Part shown: positions 30,105-39,802 of the stretch, one piece after another
Layout: each line of letters begins with the position of its first letter
How positions within the stretch are numbered: the stretch's first letter is position 1
The notes under the pieces: generated by a model
Seen by the model: only the letters and a program-made list of their open reading frames with translations
Told to the model about the DNA's origin: nothing
Database searches by the model: none
Position numbers and translations under genes: made by a program
Source: Campylobacteraceae bacterium
GTDB lineage: Bacteria; Campylobacterota; Campylobacteria; Campylobacterales; Campylobacteraceae
Direction: 5' to 3'
DNA: 64,000 bases
NCBI GenBank assembly: GCA_031263195.1
Contig: JAISGD010000010.1
Location: 96,075-160,074, forward strand

Positions 30105-31487
30105 ATGAAAAGAATTTTGCTATCGCTTGCGGCATGCGCTGTAGTTGCCGTTGCAGGAGTCAATGAGGTAACGCCTATTGTTGGCGGTGTGCATCCGCTG
30201 GAATCGGATAAGTTTGATGAACATCTTACTTATGGTATAAGAATTGGTCTTGGGTTAAATAAAATCATAGATCAGTTAGAGTTCGCTTATGATTACTCGC
30301 CTAATGTGGAATATGGAAACACAGATAAGAGTACGCATATAAATAGAGTTTACTTAAATGCCATAAAAGACTTCAAACTTACGGATAATACTGTTCTTTA
30401 TGGAATTGCCGGAATAGGATACGAAGATGTCGCAAATAAAGAACTGGAAGATGATGGTGGAACTTTCGGACAATATGGCGCCGGTTTAAGATACTATTTT
30501 AATAAAAATATAGCTTTAAGAGCCGAAGTAAGACATGCTCTGAAATTTAAAAGCGAAGCCACCGATAATATATTTTATACACTAGGACTTACCATTCCGT
30601 TCGGCAATAAACAAGAACCTGTTGTGATTGAACAAAGACCGCCGTCTTTAATAGAGATATATATTGAAGATAAGCAGCCCGAAGATGAGCCCGTCATAGA
30701 ACAAACGGAAGAACAGATTCCGGAATTGCAACAACCGGTAGCGGAAGAACAAAGAAGCGCGATGGAAGAAGCTATATTAAAAGCTATGGCGCTTAGCATC
30801 CCCGGCTTTGACTCAAGTTTATCCGGTATGCACAGATATTATAATTTTAATTTTAATAATGTGGATATTTTAGAAAAAGATAAGGACGTTGCGGACACTA
30901 TAGCTAAAGATTTGGGACAATTTGATGGCGTAAGACTGAGAGCTGAAGGACACACTGACGCTATCGGCAGCAAATGGTACAATCTCAAACTATCACAAAA
31001 AAGAGCTAATGTTGTCAAAAATGAGTTAATTAAGAGCGGTATCGTTCCAAATCAAATTGAAACCGAAGGTTATGGGTTTGATTATCCTATCGCACCAAAT
31101 ACTACAGAAGAGGGAAGAGCCACTAATAGAAGAGTTGAGGTGCTATTTGCCGCTACCGTGGCATACTTTGACTTTAACAGCGCCGTACTGCCTGAAGAGG
31201 GAGATAAAGCGGTCAAATTGATAGCCGACAAACTTGAAGGTTTTGATGATGTTAAGGTAAGAGCCGAAGGACACGCTGATTCTGCAGGAAGCAAATGGTA
31301 TAACCTCAAACTATCACAAAATAGAGCTATCGCTGTTAAAAACAAACTTGTTGAATATGGTGTAGATGCCGATAGAGTCGAGGCTAAAGGCTTTAGCAAT
31401 GATAAACCTCTTAAAACAAATGCTACAGAAGAAGGAAGAGCCGCCAACAGAAGAGTTGATGTACTTTTTGTCAACCCTAATAGATAA
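30105..31487 (+). CDS. OmpA-family porin with two tandem C-terminal OmpA domains
   Basis: Signal peptide, beta-barrel, acidic linker, then EGHTDAIGSKWYNLKLSQKRA and EGHADSAGSKWYNLKLSQNRA. Confidence 0.92.
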   Translation: MKRILLSLAACAVVAVAGVNEVTPIVGGVHPLESDKFDEHLTYGIRIGLGLNKIIDQLEFAYDYSPNVEYGNTDKSTHINRVYLNAIKDFKLTDNTVLYGIAGIGYEDVANKELEDDGGTFGQYGAGLRYYFNKNIALRAEVRHALKFKSEATDNIFYTLGLTIPFGNKQEPVVIEQRPPSLIEIYIEDKQPEDEPVIEQTEEQIPELQQPVAEEQRSAMEEAILKAMALSIPGFDSSLSGMHRYYNFNFNNVDILEKDKDVADTIAKDLGQFDGVRLRAEGHTDAIGSKWYNLKLSQKRANVVKNELIKSGIVPNQIETEGYGFDYPIAPNTTEEGRATNRRVEVLFAATVAYFDFNSAVLPEEGDKAVKLIADKLEGFDDVKVRAEGHADSAGSKWYNLKLSQNRAIAVKNKLVEYGVDADRVEAKGFSNDKPLKTNATEEGRAANRRVDVLFVNPNR

Positions 31488-31494
31488 ACTTCGC

Positions 31495-31523
31495 TTGAGT
31501 GCGCTTAAAACCGGCGCACTCAA
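31495..31523. other. Perfect 10-bp intergenic hairpin without U-tract
   Basis: TTGAGTGCGC-TTAAAACCG-GCGCACTCAA. Confidence 0.8.
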
Positions 31524-31569
31524 ATATCTAATACTCACAAATCTCAATAAAACCTTAAAGGATACAACC

Positions 31570-32583
31570 ATGAGTAACGGTGAAATGAAAACTAAAGAGC
31601 CACCTGTTCTTTTTGACAAAACGCAAGCTATCATACAAGAGTTATCAACTATCTTTAATGCTCCTATTATCACTTATTGGAACAGTTATAGAGGTGGTGT
31701 TTGCCACAATGATGTTATCGTACTTTACGATATATTGGAAAAAATCGGAAAACAAGAAAAGATTTATCTTTTCATTAATAGCGGCGGCGGAAACGGCAGC
31801 TCAAGCTCCAGAATCATAAATCTTCTCAGACAATATACTAAAAATATCACAGCTCTTGTTCCACTTGAGTGCGCTTCTGCAGCAACTATGCTTGCTATTG
31901 GCGCAGATGAGATACAGATGGGTCCTTTAGCGTTTTTAACGGCTGTAGATACTTCGCTTACACATGATCTTTCTCCGTTAGATAGAGATAATAACCGCGT
32001 AAGTGTAAGTTTGGACGAGTTAAATAGAATAGTCAAACTCTGGGAAGAACACGCGACAAAAAATGATGCCAACGATAATCCGTATCAGCACCTTTTTGAA
32101 CATATACACCCGCTTGTTATAGGTGCCGTAGATAGAGCAGAAAGTCTATCTATAATGCTTTGTGAAGAGATTTTAACAACACATATGGACAACAAAGAGA
32201 AAATTCAAAAAATAGCCAATACATTAAACTCAAAATATCCATCTCATGCCTATCCTATTATGTATGATGAGGCAAAAAATATAGGCTTAAATGTAACAAG
32301 AATGACAAAAGATGTGAATACATTGCTTTTGGATTTACATAGAACGTATTCGGAAATGGGACAGAAAGCTACTGTAGATTATGATGAAAAAAACTCTCAT
32401 TCAAACGAGATTTTAAATATCCATGAGAGTGAAGGTAAACAGATATTCTACCAAAATGACAAAGATTGGTTTTACAGAGCCGAAGAGAGAAGATGGATAA
32501 CTCTAAACGACAACTCAAGCTGGCGAAAAATAGAAAAAGATGCAAAAGGCAAATTGATAAAGAGTATTTTGCACCTTGAATAA
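31570..32583 (+). CDS. SDH-type Clp-fold serine protease-like protein
   Basis: IYLFINSGGGNGSSSSRIINLL, ALVPLECASAATMLAIGADEIQMGPLAFLTAVD; ATG 31570 preferred over ORF-track start inside the OmpA gene. Confidence 0.75.
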   Translation: MSNGEMKTKEPPVLFDKTQAIIQELSTIFNAPIITYWNSYRGGVCHNDVIVLYDILEKIGKQEKIYLFINSGGGNGSSSSRIINLLRQYTKNITALVPLECASAATMLAIGADEIQMGPLAFLTAVDTSLTHDLSPLDRDNNRVSVSLDELNRIVKLWEEHATKNDANDNPYQHLFEHIHPLVIGAVDRAESLSIMLCEEILTTHMDNKEKIQKIANTLNSKYPSHAYPIMYDEAKNIGLNVTRMTKDVNTLLLDLHRTYSEMGQKATVDYDEKNSHSNEILNIHESEGKQIFYQNDKDWFYRAEERRWITLNDNSSWRKIEKDAKGKLIKSILHLE

Positions 32584-32666
32584 TTAAATATTATTTAATA
32601 TTATCAAAAGAGTAAATAAAGCTTCTTTTGATATAATTTTTACATTTTTTAAAAAGGGAGATAAAT

Positions 32667-33680
32667 ATGAAAAAAATTGCATTGGCGGTTGCAGCAAGCG
32701 CGGTTTTGGTGTGTGCAGGCAATAGCGAAATAACAGCTGTATTTGGCGGGGTACACCAATCAGATTCAAGTAAATACGACGACCATGTAACTTATGGCGT
32801 CAGAATAGGCGCAGGGATAGAAGATGCTTTGATTGACCAGTTAGAGGTAGGATATGACTACTCAAACAGTGTCAAATACAAACGAGAAACACCTCTTTTA
32901 GAAGATGAGAGTGGTATACATCGTATTTATTTGAACGCTATTAAAGAATTTGATATTGCCGAATCAGCAAAACTTTACGCTCTTTTAGGTGTCGGATACA
33001 CAAAATATTCGAAAGATCTGCCTACTGAAGAGAATAGTGCGTTCGGACAATACGGCGTAGGATTAAAGTACTATTTTACCGACAATATAGCCCTTAGAGG
33101 CGAAGTAAGACATGCTATAAGAATTGAAACACCTCACAAATACGGTCTGTTTTATTCTCTTGGTTTAGCATATGCATTCGGCGAAAAGAAAGAAGCTGCA
33201 CCTATAGTAGTAACTACAGTGCAACAGCCGCCTGTAATACCCGTAGTGGTAGAAGAACAGTCTAAAAAGAAACCTGCTGCAGAAGAGCCTGCAATAACAA
33301 AAGATGGCGAGATTAAAGGTACTGTTGTAAAAACTATATCTTTGACTCAACAAGATTTTACTTTCGCTACAAACAGTGCGGTTATTCCTGCTAGCGGAGG
33401 AAGTGTTCTTAAAACTATAGCTGACGAATTAGCAACAAAAGAGAATGCAAATATCAAAGTGTTGATAGAAGGCCACACCGATTCGACTGGAAGTGACAGT
33501 TATAATTTGCAATTATCTCAAAAAAGAGCTGATGCCATTAAAAATAACTTGATCAACAATGGTGTAGCAAAGGATAGAATCATCTCTAAAGGCTATGGCG
33601 AAACCAAACCTGTTCAGCCAAATAAAACAGCAGAAGGAAGAGCGGCAAACAGAAGAGTTGAAGTTATTTTCGTTCAGTAA
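32667..33680 (+). CDS. OmpA-family outer membrane protein
   Basis: N-terminal barrel paralogous to 30105; VLIEGHTDSTGSDSYNLQLSQKRADAIKNNL. Confidence 0.92.
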   Translation: MKKIALAVAASAVLVCAGNSEITAVFGGVHQSDSSKYDDHVTYGVRIGAGIEDALIDQLEVGYDYSNSVKYKRETPLLEDESGIHRIYLNAIKEFDIAESAKLYALLGVGYTKYSKDLPTEENSAFGQYGVGLKYYFTDNIALRGEVRHAIRIETPHKYGLFYSLGLAYAFGEKKEAAPIVVTTVQQPPVIPVVVEEQSKKKPAAEEPAITKDGEIKGTVVKTISLTQQDFTFATNSAVIPASGGSVLKTIADELATKENANIKVLIEGHTDSTGSDSYNLQLSQKRADAIKNNLINNGVAKDRIISKGYGETKPVQPNKTAEGRAANRRVEVIFVQ

Positions 33681-33688
33681 AACAACCA

Positions 33689-33716
33689 AAGTGTACAAAT
33701 TCAATTTTGTACACTT
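33689..33716 (+). terminator. Intrinsic terminator
   Basis: AAGTGTACAAA-TTCAAT-TTTGTACACTT followed by T-rich DNA. Confidence 0.85.
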
Positions 33717-33815
33717 CTCCTTTTTATTCAGCAATTATTAATAACAAATTCAGTATAGTTTGCATTATTTAATCAAACTTTGCAATTTTGATTATTCTTT
33801 CTTAAGGAGATAGGT

Positions 33816-34880
33816 ATGAAAAGAGTCGTTTTAGGGGTGGCGGCAAGTATGGTATTGGCTTATGCCGGTAGCAGTGAGGTAGCAGTTGTAGTTGGTGAAG
33901 TTGATCCAATCCATTCACACAGGTACAACGAGCATACAACATATGGCGTAAGAGCTGGAGTAGGATTGGAGACTGCTCTCATTGACCAAATAGAGTTAGG
34001 TTATGACTACTCTTCAAACGTCGAATATAGACCAAAAGATCAATACTTAAAAGATGAGAGTCCATTGCATCGTGTCTATTTGAATGCCATTAAAGAGTTT
34101 GAAGTGTTGAAGTCGTTGAAACTTTATGTTCTTGCAGGTGTAGGATATGAAATGTTTCAAGAAGACTTGCCGCAAAGATCACGCGCGTTCGGACAATACG
34201 GCGCAGGCTTAAAATACTACTTTACCAATAATATAGCCCTTAGAGGCGAAGTAAGACAAGGAGTGGAATTCAAGTCTCCGAATAGAGATAGTTTATTCTA
34301 TACTATTGGATTTGTCTATTCATTTGGCAGCAAACAACAAGAGGCGGCACCGGTAACACAAATTGAACAACTGTTAGCCGAAATCGAACAAGCTCCGATA
34401 CAGCAAGAGGAATTTGAGGAAGAATCTATTCAAGAACAAATTCCAGCACAAGAGGCAGAAGCTATAGAAGATGATGAGTCTGCACAGCCTAAACTCGCGC
34501 TTATTATAGAAAGTTATGATAATGACGCCGTAGATATACCTTTATTAACTCAAAAAAATATTAACTTTGAAATCGACAGCGCGCAAATTCAAGATGGCAC
34601 CAAGAGTGTTCTTCAAATCATAGCGAGTGACTTACAACTTGAAGAATACCTAAACGTTAAAGTTCTGGTCAAAGGACACACAGACTCAACGGGAAGCGAT
34701 AGTTATAATTTGCAATTATCTCAAAAAAGAGCTGATGCAGTTAAAGTAGAATTGACAGAAAAAGGTGTTGCCGAAGATAGAATCGCAGCAAAAGGCTATG
34801 GTGAAATAGAGCCAATAGAACCAAACCACACCAAAGAAGGAAGAGCGGCCAACAGAAGAGCCGAGATTATTTTTCAATAA
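33816..34880 (+). CDS. OmpA-family outer membrane protein
   Basis: Paralogous barrel; VLVKGHTDSTGSDSYNLQLSQKRADAVKVEL. Confidence 0.92.
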   Translation: MKRVVLGVAASMVLAYAGSSEVAVVVGEVDPIHSHRYNEHTTYGVRAGVGLETALIDQIELGYDYSSNVEYRPKDQYLKDESPLHRVYLNAIKEFEVLKSLKLYVLAGVGYEMFQEDLPQRSRAFGQYGAGLKYYFTNNIALRGEVRQGVEFKSPNRDSLFYTIGFVYSFGSKQQEAAPVTQIEQLLAEIEQAPIQQEEFEEESIQEQIPAQEAEAIEDDESAQPKLALIIESYDNDAVDIPLLTQKNINFEIDSAQIQDGTKSVLQIIASDLQLEEYLNVKVLVKGHTDSTGSDSYNLQLSQKRADAVKVELTEKGVAEDRIAAKGYGEIEPIEPNHTKEGRAANRRAEIIFQ

Positions 34881-34886
34881 TCAATT

Positions 34887-34914
34887 GAGGTGTGTAAGCA
34901 ATGTTGCACACCTC
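34887..34914 (+). terminator. Intrinsic terminator
   Basis: GAGGTGTG...CACACCTC stem followed by TTTT. Confidence 0.8.
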
Positions 34915-35000
34915 TTTTAATTTAATTTTACTTTAAAGTCTCTTTTATAAGATTGCCGTGATATAATTTCATTCTTTTAAAAAATCAATATAGGATTTAT

Positions 35001-36299
35001 ATGTACCGTTTTGCGCCATCTCCGACCGGAGATATGCATATAGGCAATTTAAGAGCCGCTATTTTTAATTTTATCTGCGCAAGACAAAGCGGCAAAGGCT
35101 TTTACATACGCATAGAAGATACCGACACGGCGCGCAATATAGACGGCAAAGACAAAGATATTTTAGAGATACTGAAAGCTTTTAATATCACCTACGAGAA
35201 CATTTATTATCAAAGTAAAAATTTAAGATTTCATCAGCAACTTGCGATGCGCTTAGTTACCGAAAAAAAGGCTTTTATGTGCTTTTGCACGGAAGAAGAG
35301 ATAGAGGCAAAAAGAGAAGAAGCCAAGAAAAACGGCGCTGCGTATAGATACGATAACGCTTGTTTGAATTTAAGCGATGAAGAGATTTTGACAAACAACA
35401 AACCCTTTGTCGTTCGCTTAAAGCAACCAACGCAACCCATAACTTTTACAGATGACATAAAAGGAGTTTTAACGTTTGAGCCAAAAGATATCGACAGTTT
35501 TGTAATTTTGCGACAAAATAAAACTCCCATGTATAATTTCGCTTGCGCGGTTGACGATATGTTGGAAAATACTACCGATATTATAAGGGGCGAAGACCAC
35601 GTGTCAAACACCCCAAAACAAGAGCATATAAGAGCGTCTTTAGGATACACACAAAAGGTAAATTATGCTCATCTTCCTATCATTTTAAATCATGAAGGCA
35701 AAAAGATGAGCAAAAGGGATGACGCTTCAAGTGTGAAATGGCTTTTGGAGCAAGGGTTTTTGCCAAGCGCTATAGCTAATTATCTTATCCTTTTGGGCAA
35801 TAAAACTCCGTGCGAGATTTTTACGATGGAAGAAGCAGTAGAGTGGTTTAATATAAAAAATGTCTCCAAATCTCCCGCGAAATTTGATATAGATAAATTA
35901 AGACAGATAAACAGAGAACATTTAAGACGCTTAAGCGATAAAGAGTTTGCGAATCTTGTGGGTTTTGAAGATGAGAATATCGGTAAAATCGGCAAGTTGT
36001 ACACAGAAGAAGGAAGCGTTATAAAAGAGATAGAGCCGAAAATTAAAGCCATTTTTACGCCAAAGAGTGCTCCTGTTGGATTTGAAAAAGAGTTTGATAT
36101 GTTAAAATTGATTTTGAAAGACGCTCCGTATTTTGAAGAATTTGATGATTTTAAGAGTTATTTGCTTGAAAAATCGAGCTTAAAAAGTAAAGCGTTTTTT
36201 AAACCGTTGCGCGCTCTTTTGACAAACTCCGAGCATGGACCGGAACTTGCGACGTTATATCCTGTGATAAAAACATACATAAAGGAAATTATTAAATGA
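35001..36299 (+). CDS. gltX: Glutamyl-tRNA synthetase
   Basis: [32 protein letters not shown]. Confidence 0.95.
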   Translation: MYRFAPSPTGDMHIGNLRAAIFNFICARQSGKGFYIRIEDTDTARNIDGKDKDILEILKAFNITYENIYYQSKNLRFHQQLAMRLVTEKKAFMCFCTEEEIEAKREEAKKNGAAYRYDNACLNLSDEEILTNNKPFVVRLKQPTQPITFTDDIKGVLTFEPKDIDSFVILRQNKTPMYNFACAVDDMLENTTDIIRGEDHVSNTPKQEHIRASLGYTQKVNYAHLPIILNHEGKKMSKRDDASSVKWLLEQGFLPSAIANYLILLGNKTPCEIFTMEEAVEWFNIKNVSKSPAKFDIDKLRQINREHLRRLSDKEFANLVGFEDENIGKIGKLYTEEGSVIKEIEPKIKAIFTPKSAPVGFEKEFDMLKLILKDAPYFEEFDDFKSYLLEKSSLKSKAFFKPLRALLTNSEHGPELATLYPVIKTYIKEIIK

Positions 36300-36565
36300 G
36301 CAATATCTCTATAGCGTTTTTTGAAACGATACAGATTGTCATAAATATCTATATATGGATTATAATCATTTCCGCACTCATTTCGTGGGTGCGTCCAGAC
36401 CCATACAATCCGATAGTACGTACTTTGCACTCGCTCACCGAACCTGTTTATAATACTATCAGAAAGGTTGTACCGACAACTTTTGGAATGATAGACATCA
36501 CGCCTATGATAGTGATTTTTATTTTGATATTTCTAAGTAACTTAATAGCCCGCTATGCATTTTAA
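36296..36565 (+). CDS. YggT-family membrane protein
   Basis: [31 protein letters not shown]. Confidence 0.88.
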   Translation: MSNISIAFFETIQIVINIYIWIIIISALISWVRPDPYNPIVRTLHSLTEPVYNTIRKVVPTTFGMIDITPMIVIFILIFLSNLIARYAF

Positions 36566-38201
36566 ATTTTTCCTTCTATTGTTCTTTTTTTGCGTATCGA
36601 CGCTTTTCGGAGCAGTTTTGAATTATCATGAATTAAAAGCAAAACCAAAAAGTATCGCTAAAGATTATTATATTTACAGGCTTTTACTTGAAGGGAATGT
36701 CTCTAAAAAGGAAGTTAGCGACCTCTACATTCAAATCAGCCGCCTAAATTCAAATCTAAAAAATCAATTTGCTAAAAAGATTGATATCAATTCCAACCAA
36801 ACCTGTAAACAATTTACTAAAAATAATGTACTCAAAAGCGACCAAGAGTGTCTTGTTGAACTCTTAACCCCTCAATTCGTAGAATCATTGAACACTTCCA
36901 TGAAAGTAGCTCTGGCAGAAAAAGTTCAACAAAAGAGTAATTTTACGGCAAGCTGGATAACTGCACTAAAAAACAAAGATCCTTTTCGTACAATGCAACA
37001 GAAACTTTTGGCCGAAGAATTTTTAAAGATATTTAACCAAATGCCCAAATCCTACAAGCAAAAATTAAATTTCCCACTTGAAAAAAACTTTCTATATCAA
37101 ATGGAATCACTGCCCTACTCTTATGAAACATTTGTAAAACATATTATCTTTAATGCCGATGATTTTCAAAATCCATCGCAATCACTTCTGTATCTCCCTA
37201 AAAGCGGCAAACTAACACATCAAACACTGTTTTATCTTGGTATTAACGCTCTTAAAGCAAACAATACGACCTTGGCTTCAACACTTTTTGAAAAAGCAGC
37301 GAAACAAGCGTATTTTAGATCGGATATGGATAAAGCGCTTTTTTTTTACTATTTATCAAGCAGCGAAAAAGATATACTTAACAAGATTGGCGACAGTTTT
37401 GATATAAATATCTACTCTTTATATGCGCGCGAAACACTAAATACCACGACAAAAAATATGGATTTTTTATCTCCTTCACGCGAAAAAGCAACGCATAAAT
37501 TTAATATGCAAGACCCTTTTGAGTGGCGGCTTTTATTGAATAAAATACAGGATATGAATAAAGATGAAATGGAGCTTTTAGCTGTTGGTTTTGATGCACC
37601 TGACACACTCCCCGTTTATGCCTTTTTGCTGGAAAGAAGTGTAAATTATAAACACCACTATTTTATCATTCCCTATGAAGAGTATTTACAGGATTTTGAC
37701 ACTAAACGAAAAGCATTGATACTTGCCATTGCCAGACAAGAGAGCGGTTTTGTAACTTCAGCCATATCAGCATCATATGCGCTTGGCATGATGCAATTTT
37801 TACCAAGCGTCGCTTCGGATATAGCAGCACAACAAAAAATAAAAGATTTTGACTGGGATAATATGTTTGAACCTAAAACGGCTTATAGTTTTGCCAATAC
37901 TCATCTTAGCTATCTCAATAAATATCTATATCACCCGCTTTTTGTTGCATACGCGTACAACGGTGGCATAGGCTATACGAGAAAAATGCTCTCGGAGGGA
38001 AAGTTATTTAATAGCGGTAAATATGAGCCGTTTTTGAGTATTGAATTATTGCAAGGCGAAGAGAGTAGAGAGTATGGTAAAAAAGTTTTGGCTAACTATA
38101 TCATTTACATGGATCATTTGGGCGAAAAAATAACCGTCAAAGAGCTCTTGGAAATCTTAACAGAACCTGCTCAAACGGATAAATTTCGACAAAAAGATTG
38201 A
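36555..38201 (+). CDS. slt: Soluble lytic murein transglycosylase
   Basis: ILAIARQESGFVTSAISASYALGMMQFLPSVA, FVAYAYNGGIGYTRKML. Confidence 0.9.
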   Translation: MHFKFFLLLFFFCVSTLFGAVLNYHELKAKPKSIAKDYYIYRLLLEGNVSKKEVSDLYIQISRLNSNLKNQFAKKIDINSNQTCKQFTKNNVLKSDQECLVELLTPQFVESLNTSMKVALAEKVQQKSNFTASWITALKNKDPFRTMQQKLLAEEFLKIFNQMPKSYKQKLNFPLEKNFLYQMESLPYSYETFVKHIIFNADDFQNPSQSLLYLPKSGKLTHQTLFYLGINALKANNTTLASTLFEKAAKQAYFRSDMDKALFFYYLSSSEKDILNKIGDSFDINIYSLYARETLNTTTKNMDFLSPSREKATHKFNMQDPFEWRLLLNKIQDMNKDEMELLAVGFDAPDTLPVYAFLLERSVNYKHHYFIIPYEEYLQDFDTKRKALILAIARQESGFVTSAISASYALGMMQFLPSVASDIAAQQKIKDFDWDNMFEPKTAYSFANTHLSYLNKYLYHPLFVAYAYNGGIGYTRKMLSEGKLFNSGKYEPFLSIELLQGEESREYGKKVLANYIIYMDHLGEKITVKELLEILTEPAQTDKFRQKD

Positions 38202-38607
38202 TATAATCATCTTCGTTAGACTTTGGCGCGCTCACAAGGAAGTATTTATTCCATGCGACGCGAAAAGGCAAATATTCAATTATCTCATTGTCTTCTGAGA
38301 GTTTTGTCGGTATTGCGGCTCTCTGCCCGATCATGATTTTCGGTTCGCCAAGTTGCTCAATATCACCTTTTTTTGAGTAATAAAAGCTTATCGCTATTGT
38401 ATCAAACTCATTTTTAGAATACTTTTTTATATTATTTAAATATGTCGCACTGATGAGTAAAGTAGAGTTATCCTCAATCACAAGGCGTGCTTTTTGAGTA
38501 TTGATAATCGCCTGTTCAATGCTCATACTCCCACCTTTTTCTTTTGCGGCGCAGCCGAACAAAAATATACAACTAATCGCATACAGTAAAACATATAAGC
38601 TTTTCAG
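38137..38607 (-). CDS. Small lipoprotein, apparent CTG start, 3' end overlaps slt
   Basis: AAAGGA-TTTTT-CTG then KSLYVLLYAISCIFLFGC lipobox; ORF track begins only at FGC. Confidence 0.6.
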   Translation of the reverse strand: MKSLYVLLYAISCIFLFGCAAKEKGGSMSIEQAIINTQKARLVIEDNSTLLISATYLNNIKKYSKNEFDTIAISFYYSKKGDIEQLGEPKIMIGQRAAIPTKLSEDNEIIEYLPFRVAWNKYFLVSAPKSNEDDYINLFVEIYPFEQVLLRFPRAL

Positions 38608-38718
38608 AAAAATCCTTTATCTCTATTGGGCACAATTTTACGCTAAATGGCTTAATAAACTCATTAAAAGATAAATCTTTTTTTGCTATAATCAACCCTT
38701 ATCTAAAAAGAGGAATAT

Positions 38719-39561
38719 ATGAAAGAGATAATAGACGCAATAAGCCGCGCGGCGGTGCGTATCAAAAGAGAGATAGAGTTCGGTGATACAAGCTATAGCG
38801 ACCATATAAACAAAACAGGCGATACACAGTTAAAACTTGATATCGCGAGCGATTTAATCATAGAAGAAGAGTTCAAAAAAATCCCATGCGTCAAAGCCAT
38901 CATAAGCGAGGAAAAAGAGACTGCTCAAACTCTCAATAAAGATGGAAAATATATAATAGGTTATGACCCGCTTGACGGTTCTAGTTTGATAGATGTTAAT
39001 TTGGCAGTCGGTTCAATATTTGCTATTTACGAAAAAGAGGTGAATGCAAAGTCTATTGTTGCAGCGATTTATGTCGTTTACGGACCGCGTACCGAAATGG
39101 TCGTGGCAAAAGACGATGTAAGACTGTACAGGCTTAATGAGAGTGGCGAATTTAAAGAGATAAAGACGATTAAGCTAAATCAAAAAGGCAAATTAAATGC
39201 CACAGGCGCAACTCAAAAAGGATGGTCGGCATACCACAAAAAACTGATTGAGGATATATTCGCTGACGGTTATCGCTTAAGATATTCGGGCGGTATGGTT
39301 CCGGATCTGCATCAAATACTTTTAAAAGGCGGCGGACTGTTTTCATATCCCGCTACTACGGATACACCAAATGGTAAATTAAGACTATTATTTGAAGTAT
39401 TTCCGTTCGCATTTGTATTTGAAAAAGCAGGCGGCGCGGCTATAGACGGCAAGAAAAGACTTTTGGAGTTAAAGGCTTCACATATTCACGATACGAGTCC
39501 TTGCTTTTTTGGTTCAAACGAAGAGATAGACAGGGTTTTAAATGAATACGCAAAACACTGA
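38719..39561 (+). CDS. fbp: Fructose-1,6-bisphosphatase class I
   Basis: [23 protein letters not shown]. Confidence 0.93.
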   Translation: MKEIIDAISRAAVRIKREIEFGDTSYSDHINKTGDTQLKLDIASDLIIEEEFKKIPCVKAIISEEKETAQTLNKDGKYIIGYDPLDGSSLIDVNLAVGSIFAIYEKEVNAKSIVAAIYVVYGPRTEMVVAKDDVRLYRLNESGEFKEIKTIKLNQKGKLNATGATQKGWSAYHKKLIEDIFADGYRLRYSGGMVPDLHQILLKGGGLFSYPATTDTPNGKLRLLFEVFPFAFVFEKAGGAAIDGKKRLLELKASHIHDTSPCFFGSNEEIDRVLNEYAKH

Positions 39562-39751
39562 AAATAAACCTGATATCTATAAAATAAATTTAAAAAAAGA
39601 GAGTCAAATTTTACTGGAGTGTCAAAAAAAACGTAATTTAAATAGCTGTTTTGAGTGCGAAAATCTTATAGGCTGCAATAACAGAAAAAGTTATGTTAGA
39701 GCGGTTTATGATAGCATGTCGCAAGGAGAGAGCGGAGGGTTTGAGTTTTGA
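39542..39751 (+). CDS. Small four-cysteine protein
   Basis: [25 protein letters not shown]; overlaps fbp end, upstream of metG. Confidence 0.6.
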   Translation: MNTQNTENKPDIYKINLKKESQILLECQKKRNLNSCFECENLIGCNNRKSYVRAVYDSMSQGESGGFEF

Positions 39752-39802
39752 TCAAAAAAAGAGCGGCTGCTTTTGCCGGCATTTAACAATAAAAGGGATT
39801 GA

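Noticed and set aside
31082-31474. 130-aa Ser/Leu-rich ORF antisense to the OmpA gene
   Set aside because: Complement of a conserved OmpA domain; shadow ORF.
31366-31569. ORF-track N-terminal extension of the Clp-fold protease (405 aa)
   Set aside because: Runs out of frame through the OmpA gene; ATG 31570 gives a better start.
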